From positions 14,198,001 through 14,262,000 of the forward strand of contig CM106585.1 in NCBI GenBank assembly GCA_048013815.1: DNA of 64,000 nucleotides. Reading direction: 5' to 3'. The notes below the pieces were generated by a model. That model was not told the DNA's origin. It searched no databases and saw only the letters and a program-made list of their open reading frames with translations. This stretch comes from Setoptus koraiensis. Taxonomy: Eukaryota > Arthropoda. Shown here piece by piece: positions 49,383 through 61,562 of this stretch (its first letter is position 1; each line of letters starts with the position of its first letter). Both the position numbers and the translations under genes were made by a program.

Positions 49383-52300
49383 CTTATTATTTATATCTAC
49401 ACAGAGTGTACATAACCACAGAAACAACAATCGATCGATCATCATATTAATATTATAATATCAGATGTAGTTAAAGCAGCCAATAGCGACTGTATTTAGT
49501 TTGTGTTCACCACAAACACACACTGGCAAGTAACTTAGCCAAGTACCTAGATGGTAACGATGTCTGATAGTTGCTGTCGTTTATACAACCATAGTCACCT
49601 CGAGGCCAATGGAATAGATCAAGAGTCGTCAATGACATCAAGCCTACAAGGCTCCTCTAACGAGGTTCCGGCACCGAACATTATTTTGCGAGAGCCTAAT
49701 TAGCATATTATAATGATATAATGCATTTAATGCAAACATGTGCCAATTAGATTGTTAGCAGGTAGTTGTGGCAGCGGTCGTATAACGCGAGAGACAAACA
49801 CACAGCATCATTCATCAGTCATATGGATCACTGGAAAAACACGTCAATATGGAATCGCAGGGCTTGAAAACCCAAAAAGAAATCGCATATCATGGCATGA
49901 TTGCATCGGAGATACCTTCCAGGTTGTATAGGATGTCATCACAATTCATTATCAGGTCAATCTGTGTATGAATTGTGTTATATATCCCGTATCAAGCTGT
50001 ATTGATTCTCATGCTATGGAAACACCTGTAATGGACCTCATTAATCTCATTACAGAACTAGTGCAATTGAAATTATTCTTGTTAAGTGAAAACAATAAAA
50101 TGTCACACACCCTTTAACAAATCCACATAACTACAAGTTAGTGGATTAAAATCAATACATGGAACATGTAGCAATGGACAATATTACAAATGGTCCCAAT
50201 ATTTAAGATCTAATCCTACCGACCGCCTATATCAATAGTATGTTCAAGCCAAAAATATACTATGGCCAGCATCTATTTTCTCCGAGAAAATGTACATTTA
50301 TATGATTGCAAAATAATATTATGTAAGTTTTAAAGACCACTTACCTGCAATCACAAAAAAAAAATAGTTAGGATGTGTAATCATCTAGTGATGTTTTAGA
50401 TAACTGCTCAGCAGTACATGGATTCATCTAACTGGAATGATCACACCACTTATTGGAATTGTCGATAACACCGTCTAATGCCACTCAAAATAGACAAAAT
50501 ATTCCTACATTTGCACCAAATGGGCACCTATACACTAAATATCCCCCCATCTGATTTGGAATTTAGATATAGAGTTTAGTCGAAGATATAGACTTTAATC
50601 ATAATATCGATAAGTATATCCATATGGACTCAATCAATTATCATTTTGAGCGTCTCGAGGAACATCCCAACGTACCCCAGAACGTTGAAAATCAGGCTCC
50701 ATTATATAGTCGTTAAAACATCTGAATTGAAGAAACGTGACTCTTATATTACTATTATTGCAATGAGTTAACATTGTTATCACCAGATACCTTCCGGGCA
50801 TAAAACAAGCACCTTGGTGCTTGAGATTAAGCAGCCTTGTTTTGTTTGCCTGTACTGATAGAATGTTTACTCTTGCTAGTCAATCAATAGATTGCTAGCC
50901 AACTGAAATACGAACAACCAAACTCCGATACTCTCATTCAAGATTGAAGCTATTAATCAATGATTTCAATGATCCATATACATTTCAAACAAAAACTAAG
51001 GCTCGTATTTCATCATATCATTGCAAATTATTACCAAGCAAGATCAGAAATCAACACCAACTTATTCTTATAAGCAATTCTGAGGCACTTTGAGTAAATT
51101 GTTTCTATATTAATACGATAAAATCACACGGAGTACCCGAATCTTTGTGGCAAGACCTTAAGCGGCTTGTCGATGCACACCTAAAGTGGCATCATCTACA
51201 AAAGGAATAGGACTCATCTTAGTTAGTTTGTCATTTATAGACTGATTAAGTTTAGTTTTGGTACAATACGTGTTCGTAATTGTCTGTATATATTGTCCAT
51301 CCTATATTCTCTAAAAAAGAACCGTCAGAACCGCTTAAAAATAAGTTCGCTAGGATGACGATCAAAGATCCCTTCCGGATTGACATTTGGTTGCTGATTT
51401 CAAGAAAGTAATCTAGTTTACAACAACTTCTATTAAGCACCAACAAGTCGCACTTAAGCCGATGCAAAGAATCCGTATTGATCTTTATCTAGCAACCCAA
51501 GGCTCAGAATGATTTGACCATCATAGATTAATAAACTTGAGGACCTCATTCTCGCAGCATTGACGAAACAGGGTGGATGTAGGTGTCATTAACATTAGAA
51601 GAGTTCTCTAAGTGAAAATAAACAAACTGATACAGTGCAACATTCCGCTATCCGCGTTCAATTTATTGGAAATATCTTCCATTTTTTCGCATTATAAATG
51701 CATTTAGTTAATTCGATCTGGTGTTCCATGGTGACTTAATTGTTTTAACCCAATTCTGAGTTTACTTCTCGCTAACATTTTTCAATTGATGTCGCGATTT
51801 TCAAACCTTCCGTGATTCGCCGATAGTTTTAAGTTAAATGATAGTGACATAATAGATAAATAAATAGATAATTTCAACTGAAAAGGTTCCTAATAATTAA
51901 CTCAATTAAAATGCAGTCTCTGAGTCACATGGATATAATTTCATTCCTGAATGTGTAGCCGTCTTAATTTTTTGGGGCCCAATGATGGTAGTTCTTCCAA
52001 GACAGTCAACTTATTTTCCTGGACATAAAACAAGGCCAGTCTGTAGTTTTGGCCTGAAATTGTCAACATTAATATCCGGGTCGCCAAACGATTAAGCCAT
52101 CAAGCTAGGTCCTCGCTCATGGCACATAATTAGATTTAAAAGACCGATATGGCCTAGACTCAATGAACGTCACTTTGGTCTTCAGGTGGCTATTAACGCG
52201 ATCGCGTGATATAAGCTGAAATGAGCTACAATAACTGGAGCTTCCATCTAATGAGCCTGGGGGCCCGAAGGGGAGTAATGCGAGTAAGAAGCAGTGTTTA

Positions 52301-52504
52301 TCAACGATATTGCTGATGGACTATGCCAATCGAGAGTCGTTCTAATCATGATTGCTACACATAGCTGGACCAGACTGCATGGATTGAGTCACATTTTGAC
52401 CATTCATTGTGTTTAGTGATATCTATTGTAACTGGCGAAATGAGACTCGCGTTCCAGCCTTTTTAATGTGGCCACACCAATAAGACTAGCTAGGTCATTG
52501 TTGT
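49383..52504. other. Gene-poor insert between G2 and gene fragments
   Basis: 3.1 kb of AT-rich sequence with no recognisable gene, RNA or clear terminal repeats. It starts precisely where G2 is truncated. Confidence 0.5.
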
Positions 52505-52663
52505 CTAATACTGGTGGTTCAACGATAATCCAAGTATGATTTTTGCTTGTTCAAAGCTATCTTCGAATGTTCCAAAACTCGTTGCTGACCCTTCCTCTCG
52601 CCATTGTTTTAATACAGCTTTCTTTTCACCTATACGATTATTGGCGACACTAAAGAGAGGGCC
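52505..52663 (-). pseudogene. Possible death-domain-like gene fragment
   Basis: A 52-codon open stretch reading KKAVLKQWREEGSATSFGTF. The L-x-x-W-x-x-x-x-G-S-A-T pattern recalls helices 4-5 of death domains (ankyrin, UNC5 type). It is far too short to be a gene and the resemblance is by eye only. The same strand carries the V-ATPase exon 230 bases upstream. Confidence 0.2.
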
Positions 52664-52892
52664 TTAAAAATTTGCATCTTCTCTCACAGTAATGAACAAA
52701 GGTATCTCTAGCATTAAATTACACCTGTATGAAATGCACGATTGTGAAATACTCGTTCTACGAAAAGACAGTTCTATGACATGTCGAGGAATTGTACGAA
52801 AATGAAATGTGCGTTGATGAAACGGCCCTATTCCAATAACTTAGCTTGTGTAGAGCCGTGTCTTGTATACAGTGCAATATTATTGTAAATGA

Positions 52893-53216
52893 TCAATATA
52901 TTGGTATGTAATTATCAATTTTGGCTCTGTGTTTCTGAGCAACACATTCGGCTATCCAGACAATATTACGTATCTCTTGTTCTTTCAATTTGATGTAGGA
53001 ATAAAAGACTCCAAAGTGAAACTGTTGCATGAATGCGTTGACATTAAGCCTGACTTCGTGCTCGAAGAACCTGTCTTCTAGAGTTTTGTCATCGTTTAAG
53101 CTACCATCACTGGAACCCTCAAATAGAATGCGATATTCGTTTATGAAGTCAGCCACTTGCCTCACTTGCTCATATTCGTCTGCACGCGCCAAGGATGTTA
53201 GTCCATACGGAAGATT
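52893..53216 (-). pseudogene. ATP6V0D1: Isolated last exon of V-ATPase subunit d (V0 sector)
   Basis: A 107-codon open exon with stop: [79 protein letters not shown]. This is the conserved C-terminus of subunit d, which couples the V1 rotor to the V0 ring. A good acceptor (AACTTTAG) precedes it, and the frame shows no break. The upstream two thirds of the protein (about 240 residues) is not found in the 5' direction, where receptor-array sequence begins within 400 bases. I therefore read it as a duplicated exon fragment rather than a working gene. An exon of a very long gene beyond G3-G6 is unlikely but not excluded. Confidence 0.8.
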
Positions 53217-53347
53217 CTAAAGTTATAGAAGTAATAAAAAATCAATAAAAGTATTATAGAGACCACAAGAATAAAAGAAGGGCAGAGGTTACGGACGCAG
53301 TTCATGAGAATCAATAATAACACAGTCTACTTTTGTCTAGCTGCCGT

Positions 53348-53539
53348 CTAGTTTTTGTAGGTCTCGAATTTTCCTCCCTTTGTCGAGCTTTTCCACAGAA
53401 TCATCGTTGTTTCGCTCGAGTTGATATGGTCACGTGAATATGATAATCTGAATAACAATTTGACATGCACGTGAAGAAGATTATCGCAGACTAGCGCAAG
53501 GTAATTATCTGCAGTGAGCGTGATCGCCTCTTGGTTCAT
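53348..53539 (-). pseudogene. Possible BTB/kelch-type gene fragment
   Basis: 63-codon stretch beginning NQEAITLTADNYLALVCDNL and continuing LHVHVKLLF. It resembles the end of a BTB domain (xLTxDNVxxLLxAAxxLQVxxVK). Short and isolated; assigned by eye only. Confidence 0.25.
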
Positions 53540-53618
53540 TTAATGTTCGTCATTCGTGAGACAGCAGTAGTGTTCCACTCCCATAATCAGATATTCTTAC
53601 GGGATATTGGCCTAGAAT

Positions 53619-54128
53619 AATAAAAGCCGTCACACTAATTCTAATTCTTCATTATTAACGATTCTTCTGGCTCCTAAAACGAACCGAATATGTTTCTAAA
53701 ATAAGTAATTATATCAATCTACTGTTTGGGAAGAACGCCAGCGCGAGAGAGGTTCTTGGCAGCGCTTAACAAAGAAAAGACAGAGACTTCAAAAGCGTGG
53801 GAATGAAACAAAGTTCGCTACAGTTCTCTCTCCAATCGAGAGACCAAGTTTGAAATTAAGTGAAAGACCCAATCATGAATATTTTTTAATTTACGGATTG
53901 ATGCGCTACATACTATAGATAAAAAACTATATCGAAAAAAATGGATATATTGTTACCTGGGTGCGAAATTTCACCTTATGATAGAAAAATTTCAAACTAT
54001 GCTAGGATTGCCACGTATACGATCAGAACTGTTCGATATCTGCGCTGAGAAAGAGTTTTTCTGATAGACTCTCCAGATTTTCAGTCAGAATGAAAAAAAC
54101 TCATAGGTAAGATTCGGAGATGAGTATT
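53619..54128 (-). repeat. Array-unit 3' flank, copy 1
   Basis: Sequence downstream of G3. The stretch from AAGCCGTCACAC through the GAGAGAGG...TCTCTCTCC segment to the exon C region recurs downstream of G6 (61563-62059). Its last ~160 bases recur downstream of G5 (58465-58621). It marks the boundary of the duplicated unit. Confidence 0.8.
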
Positions 54129-56410
54129 TTAGATTGCGTACTGCAACACTATTGTGATTCCAGATAGAATCCATCCGAGAATCTGTCGAAAATTTGCAAG
54201 GGGTAGAGTTAGCTAAGTAAGAGGGCAAGATAAACATGATATGATTTGAGAATGCTTGGGCACTTACCAAAGGTAGATTACCAAGCGTCACAGGGTAAAT
54301 ACTAGCGATGACGAAAGAAGTGTTCTCAGCTTGCATCAAATCTTCTGATAAAGCCAGCAAGCAATCCAAATTAAATTTTGTCATTAACGATTGATGCACA
54401 ATTAGACACTGAATCGTATGATAGATGGCTTGGAACTATATACCGGAATAATAAGTATTGTATGAGGAAGGAATGAATGCGATGGTTAATACTGAACTAA
54501 TAATGAATCAGCTAATTTTGGGATATGCCTATCCTTTGGCCAAGATAGAACCAGCGAGCCGCAACATGCGCCTCACATACTGTAAGAGACACGGTTTCAT
54601 AGCTTGATGCTGATGCAGACATCGATTCAGTATGGCGGTAATCAATCTCGGTTTCGTGATCTCACCAATTCACTAGCGGTTTTTTCACGAACGCAAAAAT
54701 ACTTTCGATGCTCTTAAGCTATCCAAAGGATTTGCTCTTCTCGCAATTAACTATTGAGATCATTAACGGGTGCAAGGTACTAACCTTTGAATGAATGATA
54801 GCAGAGGCTAAACTTATGATAGCCAATGGCGCCCAATAAGCGGCGAAAATAAGTTGCAACACTGGAAGTTCTAGACTGCCCAAATCTCTCATTTTCATCA
54901 TTGCGGCCACAGTCAATATGATGCAGGGAACTTTGAAAATAAGTTCTACATTCAACACGAAGGTATAAGATCGTTTCAATTGATCCAAAGTATTGCGCAA
55001 TTCTTTCACCATTCTGATGAATTTATCGATTTTCCTCGACAAATCAACCAAATTTTTCTGGTTTTTGTCATCCAGTACATCAATCAGAGTCGTTGTCACG
55101 AGCCTTTTAGTTCCATTGTCGCTGATTACACTGCGATAGGCTGTTATAATTCGCACCTCTTGAGCATTCTCATAATTGCCGTTTTTTGATTCTGTGTTTG
55201 TCTCAAATGCTGTCGGTTTGGTAAGTGAATCTCTGCTTTGTTTCTTATGAAGCCAGTATAGTTCTACCAGTTGCGAGGAATAAGTTACTGCATGCTTCGC
55301 CTTACTAAAACAAACACAACATGTGATTACAAAGTTACCTAGATCTAAATATTCTACTACGGCTTGAAGAGCGGCTAACCCAGCCAAGGACCAAGGTAGA
55401 AGGCGCTGACCGATGCACAATGTTAGCGAGCTATGACAATTGATAAATTCGAGCGTTAGATAAACTGCTGCACAAATCAAGAACGCGAGCAGAACAGTGC
55501 CGAAAATGAAACTAACAATGAAGTAGCATAGCCGTCTGAATGTCTTCATATCCATCTTATGAAATGCGCCTGCCTCGCGAGTTATTTTCGAAGAGTCGAT
55601 TTGATAGTTGATCTCGCGAAATTCATCATCAAAATCAAACAATTTGTCTTTGTTTTGTGTTTTTTCAGAATCGTCCGGATGCGAACTGGCCGATTCTCGA
55701 CTCAAGCCCACATTGGCCATCTCAACCGAGCGATGCCTGAATTGACCGCTCGGACACGAGTTTTTTCTCGGTGCCATCTTATCTGTCGTTATACCATTTA
55801 AATCGTTCATGTCCGATTGGATGGAACGTTTAATCGTTTCGCGATACTTCCGATCTTTGCATTTGACTGCATCGGTAAGGCCGAAAATATACATCCATGC
55901 TCGAGGTGTCAATTGCAGAGATCCCATGTAGGCCATAATCTCCACAACGGTGCCTTTGAGAGCACACCTTCTATCTGCGACGATGGCTCTTACTATATTT
56001 CTCCAACGCAGCACGTACGCTTCTAATACTAAGATCGAAGAGACCTTGTTGAGCATGTTGGTGTATTTGAAAACTATAATCGGATCGTTTATCCAATTTT
56101 GTTTTCTCAATTGTGAGGCCAGCATTTTGTAAGCGAACCCGTACGCTAAAAGATGGGCTAATAGGCAAACTCCCAAAGCGAGATCGACTATCAACCAGAT
56201 CAGAAAAAATCTTCCGTAATTGCTCCTGAGATAAAACTTTGCTCGGTCTCGAGTTTTTTCGAATGGACTTTTCTCTGACCTAATCGAACTGTCTAGTTTT
56301 CCTATTTCGCCTTCGTTTTCTTCTGCAGTTAATATTAAGTTGATCGCTCCGTTGATGAAGACCGCAATGAAGATTAAATACTGAAATATGTTAATTCTGA
56401 TGGAGTCCAT
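54129..56410 (-). CDS. Gustatory-receptor-like 7TM protein, G3 (complete)
   Basis: The best-preserved member: 606 residues from exon A 56410-54785 (542 codons), exon B 54408-54268 (47 codons) and exon C 54182-54129 (17 codons plus TAA). Introns of 376 and 85 bp are both phase 0. The start MDSIRIN is shared with the other copies. The frame is open 22 codons further, but those residues are not part of the conserved protein. Hydrophobic segments: IFQYLIFIAVFINGAINLIL (TM1), FFLIWLIVDLALGVCLLAHL (TM2), a third around SILVLEAYVLRW, then a polar loop, two more around YFIVSFIFGTVLLAFLICAA and VVEYLDLGNFVITCCVC, TM6 near PVLQLIFAAYWAPLAIISLA, and TM7 split over exons B and C (TSFVIASIYPVTLGN, then ILGWILSGITIVLQYAI). 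C-terminal exon layout and TM7 support a gustatory receptor; ligand unknown. Confidence 0.7.
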
Positions 56411-56715
56411 CTTGCAGATCAAATGCCGATAAAATATCGTTGCTCCTCGTGTGCATTTTTGAAGATGTTGTTTCACATAATGTTATCGTACATAAGGTTC
56501 GAGTTGGTTTGCATGACTCAAATTCATCGGTCTTTGCTCCACCGTAACTTCAATCTTGTTGGGTATTGTAAAGTGGGTATGTGAATGTCAAGATATATTT
56601 CTGATAAAAACGTCGATTAACTATCCCGATTCGAAACTTGTTCGTGTTTTTTCCGTGATCACAGAACTATGTACAAAGTAATGGATTCCTTCTTAGCACG
56701 AATTTCACGTAGAGG
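56411..56715 (-). other. Array-unit 5' flank of G3
   Basis: Upstream region shared with G4 (57362-57715) and G5 (61001-61360), including the TTTTTTCCGTGATCACAGAACT block. It presumably carries the receptor promoter. No TATA box is obvious. Confidence 0.6.
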
Positions 56716-57361
56716 AAACCTTACTTAAACAAACATAACATGCAGTAAAAAATTCAAATATATCTAGATACTCGATCATGCATTGAAATCGCATAAGACA
56801 ACCATGGAGTAAGGTAAGAGGTGCTGACTGATGAACAAGATAACCGAGCTATGACGATTGATAAATTCGAACGTTAGCGAAGCTCCGGCAAAAAACAATC
56901 CCGCGAGAACAGAGCCGACGACGACCAAAGCACTGATGTAGCGAAACAGTTTGAATGTCGTCATACCCACTATATGAAAGGCGCCTGTCTCGTGAGTTAG
57001 TTTCGGAGAGTCGATTTGATAGTTGATCGCACGAAATTCATCATCAAAATCAAACAATTTATCTTTATTTTGTGTTTTTTTTTCTGGATCGCCCGAATGC
57101 AAACTGGCCGATTCCCGACTCGAGCTCACATTGGCTATCTCAACCGAGCGGTGCCTCAATTGACCGCTCGTATTTTCGTCCGGACACGAGTTTTCTCTCG
57201 GTGCCATCTTATCTGTCGTTATACCATTTAAATCGTTCATGTCGAATTGGATGGAACGTTTAATCTTTTCGCGATACTTCCGATCTTTGCATTTGACTGC
57301 ATCGGTAAGGCCGAAAATTAAAGATTAAATAATGGAATGGGTTAATTCTGATGGAGTCCAT
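56716..57361 (-). pseudogene. Gustatory-receptor-like G4, internally deleted remnant
   Basis: Starts as the other copies (MDSIRINPFHYLIF, from 57361). It then jumps, through a deletion of most of TM1-TM3 (about 0.85 kb), to the FGLTDAVKCKDRKYRE region at about 57318. The TM3-TM4 loop (MNDLNGITTDKMAPRENSC) and TM4 (57240-56776) remain. The frame is lost near 56780, though recognisable residues (YLDIFEFFTACYVCLSK) continue to about 56716. Exons B and C and the rest of exon A are absent; G3's 5' flank begins immediately. Clearly non-functional. Confidence 0.85.
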
Positions 57362-57931
57362 CTTGCGTTTGAAATGCCGATAAAATACTGTTGCTTATTG
57401 ATTGCTTCTCTTGTGCATTTTTGAAGAAGATATTGTTTCGCATTATGTTATCATACCTGAGATTCGAGTTGGTTCAATTGACTCAAATCTGCCGATCTTT
57501 GCTCGGCTGCAACAGCAATCTCATTGGGTATTGTAAAGTTGGTGCGTGAATTTCAAGATTTATTTCCGATAAAAAACGTCGACTAGCTTTCACCATTAGA
57601 AACTTGTTAGTGTTTTTTCCGTGATCACAGAACTATGTACAAAGCAATGGATTCCTTCTTAGCACGAAACTTCATACGTGATCGAACTTAGCATATGAAT
57701 GTTCAATTTTTACTGGGGTACGATTCATTATGGATCCAGCATGCTTTCGCGCATAGTCCAACGACATGAAAATCGTTTCATCCATTCCTTTTTATTTCTA
57801 ATTAAACTATGCGTCAAAGTCATGGTTCACATCAACAAAGAAACAAAAAATTTTATTTTATTTTTTATCCAATGATTTCGTTCACCCACAGGTCAATGTT
57901 TTAAACTGTTTGGCATGAACCAGCACAAAAT
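57362..57931. other. 5' flank of G4 and adjoining unique sequence
   Basis: 57362-57715 repeats the array 5' flank. From about 57716 (after TTTTTACTGG) similarity to the G5 flank stops and unique AT-rich DNA follows. Confidence 0.6.
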
Positions 57932-58280
57932 TCACGATGATAGAAAAATAGAGACATCTACTCTAATCCGAACTCCATCGATATGGCCCAACTGGCCTCC
58001 GCTGATGATGTGCAATTTTAAATATGATTGATTGATGATTGGACTCTGTATTGCGTGATAATAACAGACTAAATACATGTTGGCATCATGCAAGTGTAAA
58101 ATTACGACAGGATCTCGCACTTCCGCCATAATTTTCAACGATGGAAGTTACGATTTTGGACAGTTTCAGATTTTTGAAAAATTCACAATAAATCATTAGA
58201 TCAGCAAAAGAGTAGATCGGGATGAATCCTAGCAGTTTAGGTGTCATTCTATGTTGGATAACGGAGAATCCAATTAACAT
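57932..58280 (-). pseudogene. Possible cytochrome P450 N-terminal fragment
   Basis: Two overlapping open frames read LGFIPIYSFADLMIYCEFF...VTSIVENYGG and, in another frame, RDPVVILHLHDAN...IINQSYLKLHIISGG. The order recalls the region of P450s from the proline hinge past the KYG motif to the substrate-recognition loop, with a frameshift between. The match is weak and by eye; it may be spurious. Confidence 0.2.
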
Positions 58281-58621
58281 TCTCTTGCCTATGGGTAAAA
58301 TCGACCCTGCAGCTGACCATAATTATTTGTAACTGACGAGCCACATGAAACAATAATGACGAATATCTGTCAGAATCCGATCACACATCGTAATGGCTGA
58401 TCAATTCATGTATCCTTCCATACTGAGCGAACATGTTGCAATTATAATAATGCCGGTATACTATGGCTCCATGATAGAAAAATTTCGAATTATGCTAGGA
58501 TTGTCAACCATACGATCAGAACTGTTCGATATCTGCGCTGAGAAAAAGTTTTTCTGATAGACTCTCCAGATTTTCAGTCAGAATGAAAAAAACTCATAGG
58601 TAATATTCAGAGAGGGGTATT
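58281..58621. other. Unique sequence then array-unit 3' flank, copy 2
   Basis: 58465-58621 repeats the sequence downstream of G3 exon C. The rest shows nothing recognisable. Confidence 0.6.
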
Positions 58622-61000
58622 TTAGATTGCGTACTGCAACACTATTGTGATTCCAGATAGAATCCATCCGAGAATCTGTCGAAAATTCGATTTGGGAAGA
58701 GTTAGCTAGGCTAGAGGGCAAGATAAATATGAAATGATTTGAGAATGTGTGGACACTTACCAAAGGTATATTACCTGGCGTCAAATGGTAAATACTAGCG
58801 ATGACGAAAGAAGTGTTCTCAGCTTGCATCAAATCTTCTGATAAAGCCAGCAAGCCACCCAAATTAAATTTTGTCATTAACGATTGATGTACAATTAGAC
58901 ACTGAATTGTATGATAGATGACTTGAAGCTATATACAGGAATAATAAGTATTTGAAAAAGGAAGAAACGAATGGGATGGTTAATACTGAACTAAGAATGA
59001 ATTAAGTGATTGCGGAATATCCCTATTCTTTGGCGAAGCCTCAGATTGGAGCTTTAGATACCGTGGTAAACACGGTTTCATAGCTTGATGCTGATGCAGA
59101 TATCGATTCAGAATGGCGTCAATCAATCTCTGGTTTGTGAGCCGCAACGATTCGCTACCGGTTGTTTTCGATGATGCAAAAATACTATAACGGCTCTCAA
59201 ACTATCCAGATGATTTTCTATTCTCGCAATTAACTATTGAGATCATCATTAACGTGTGCAAGGTACTAACCTTTGAATGAATCATAGCAGAGGCTAAACT
59301 TATGATAGCCAATGGCGCCCAATTAGCGACGAAAAAAAAGTGTAAACAATGGAAGTTCTAGACTGCCCAAATCTCTCATTTTCATCATTGCGGCCAGAGT
59401 CAATACCATGCAGGGAACTTTGAAAACAAGTTCTGTATGCAGCAGGGAGGTATAAGATCGTTTCAATTGATCCAAAGTATTGCGCAATTCTTTCACCATT
59501 TTGATGAATTTATCGATTTTCCTCGACAGATCAACCAAATTTTTCTGGTTTTTATCATCCAGTACATCGGCCAGCTTCGAGCTCAAGCAGCCTTTAGTTC
59601 GGGATGTTTTCACAGATTCATTCTTGCATATCACAATGCTGATGGCCGTTTTAATTTGCACCTCGTGAAGAGTCTTATAATTATATTTCGGATCGTTCTT
59701 TGACAAATTAACTAAATTTTTCTGGTTTTTGTCATCCAGTACATCAACCAGAGTCGTTGTCACGAGCCTTTTAGTTCCATTGTCGCTGATTACACTGCGA
59801 TAGGCTGTTATAATTCGCACCTCTTGAGCATTCTCATAATTGCCGTTTTTTGATTCTGTGTTTGTCTCAAATGCTGTCGGTTTGGTAAGTGAATCTCTGC
59901 TTTGTTTCTTATGAAGCCAGTATAGTTCTACCAGTTGCGAGGAATAAGTTATTGCGTGCCTCGCCTTACTAAAACAAACACAACATGTGATTACAAAGCT
60001 GACGGATGCATAATGTTAGCGAGCTATGACAATTGATAAATTCGAGCGTTAGATAAGCTGCTGCACAAAACAATAACGCGAGAACAGTGCCGAAAATGAA
60101 ACTAACAATGAAGTAGCATAGCCGTCTGAATGTCTTCATATCCATCTTATGAAACGCACCTGCCTCGCGAGCTATTTTCGAAGGGTCGATTTGATAGCTG
60201 ATCTCGCGAAATTCATCATCAAAATCAAACAATTTGTCTTTGTTTTGTGTTTTCGCTGAGTCGTCCGAATGCAAACTGGCCGATCCTCGACTCAGGCCCA
60301 CATTGGCCATCTCAACTGAGTGATGCCTGAATTGACCGCTCGGACACGAGTTTTTTCTCGGTGCCATCTTATCTGTCGTTATACCATTTAAATCATTCAT
60401 GTCGAATTGGATGGAACGTTTAATCTTTTCGCGATACTCCTGATCTTTGCATCTGACTGCATCGGTAAGGCCGAAAATATACATCCATGCTCGAGGTGTC
60501 AATTGCAGAGATCCCATGTAGGCCATAATCTCCACAACGGTGTCTTTGAGAGCATGCCTTCTATCTGCGACGATGGCTCTTACAATATTTCTCCAACGCA
60601 GCACGTAAGCTTCCAATACTAAGAGCAAAGCGAGCTTGTGGAGCATGTTGGTATATTTGAAAAATAGAAAAGGATCGTTTATCCAATATTGTTTGTCCAA
60701 TTGTGAAGCAAAGATTCTGTAAGCGAACCCGTACGCTAAAAGATGGGCTAATAGGCAAACTCCCAAAGCGAGATCGACTATCAACCAGATCAGAAAAAAT
60801 CTTCCGTAATTGCTCCTGAGATAAAACTTTGCTCGGTCTCGGGTTCTTTCGAATGAACTTTTCTCTGACCTGATCGAACTGTCTGATTTTCCTATTTCGC
60901 CCTGATTGTCTTCTGCAGTTAATATCAAGTTGATCGCTCCGTTGACGAAGACCGCAATGAAGATTAAATACCGAAATATGTTAATTCTGATGGAGTCCAT
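58622..61000 (-). pseudogene. Gustatory-receptor-like G5, damaged and chimeric
   Basis: All parts are in order: exon A 61000-59271, exon B 58901-58761, exon C 58675-58622, with the same phase-0 donor and acceptor positions (introns 369 and 85 bp). Exon A is broken twice. A 71-base deletion relative to G3 at about 59999 (between SLTLCIRQ and the FVITCCVC region) shifts the frame, and a second shift lies near 59335 in TM6. It also carries an extra block of about 55 residues (NDPKYNYKTLHEVQIKTAIS...LADVLDDKN) that duplicates the second loop and resembles G6 more than G3. Exon B has YHLTPGN in place of YPVTLGN. Probably a pseudogene formed after exchange with a G6-like copy. Confidence 0.8.
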
Positions 61001-61360
61001 CTTGCAGATCAAATGCCGATAAAATATCGTTGCTCCTCGTGTGCATTTTTGAAGATGTTGTTTCGCATTATGTTATCATACATGAGGTTCGAGTAGGTTC
61101 TATTGACTCAAATCTATCGGTCTTCACTCCGCTGCAACTTCAATCTTGTCGGGTATGGTAAAGTGGGTATGTGAATGTCAAGATATATTTCTGATAAAAA
61201 ACGTCCACTAACTTTCCCCATTCAAAACTTGTTCGTGTTTTTTCCGTGATCACAGAACTGTGTACAAAGTAATTGATTCCTTCCTAGCACGAATTTAATG
61301 TAAAGGAAGCACAAAACTTCACACGTGATCGAACTTAGCATATGAATGGTCAATTTGTAC
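61001..61360 (-). other. Array-unit 5' flank of G5
   Basis: Shared with the upstream regions of G3 and G4 up to about position 61360. Confidence 0.65.
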
Positions 61361-61562
61361 TGGTCTTTGTTATGAGAATAAGGGTCTAAGCGGGCTTCAG
61401 TGGTCTTTGGCTCTCATAATAAGAATCCGGGCCTTTTATGTGGGCTTTTATTGGTAATAAAGGCCCATTTAGGCCCCCTAGAACGACCTCGAAAAGGCCA
61501 AAGACTATTTAAGCCTGATCGGGTTTAAACCCGAATCCGGCCCAAAGGGACGGCTTTATCAA
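61361..61562. repeat. GC-richer insert with GGCCC/GGGCC motifs
   Basis: About 200 bases absent from the equivalent place in the other units. They contain repeated AATCCGGGCC/AATCCGGCCC, GGGCTTC and TTATGAGAATAAG/CTCATAATAAG motifs in both orientations. It looks like a short mobile or satellite-like insert, but no terminal repeats or family are recognised. Confidence 0.35.
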
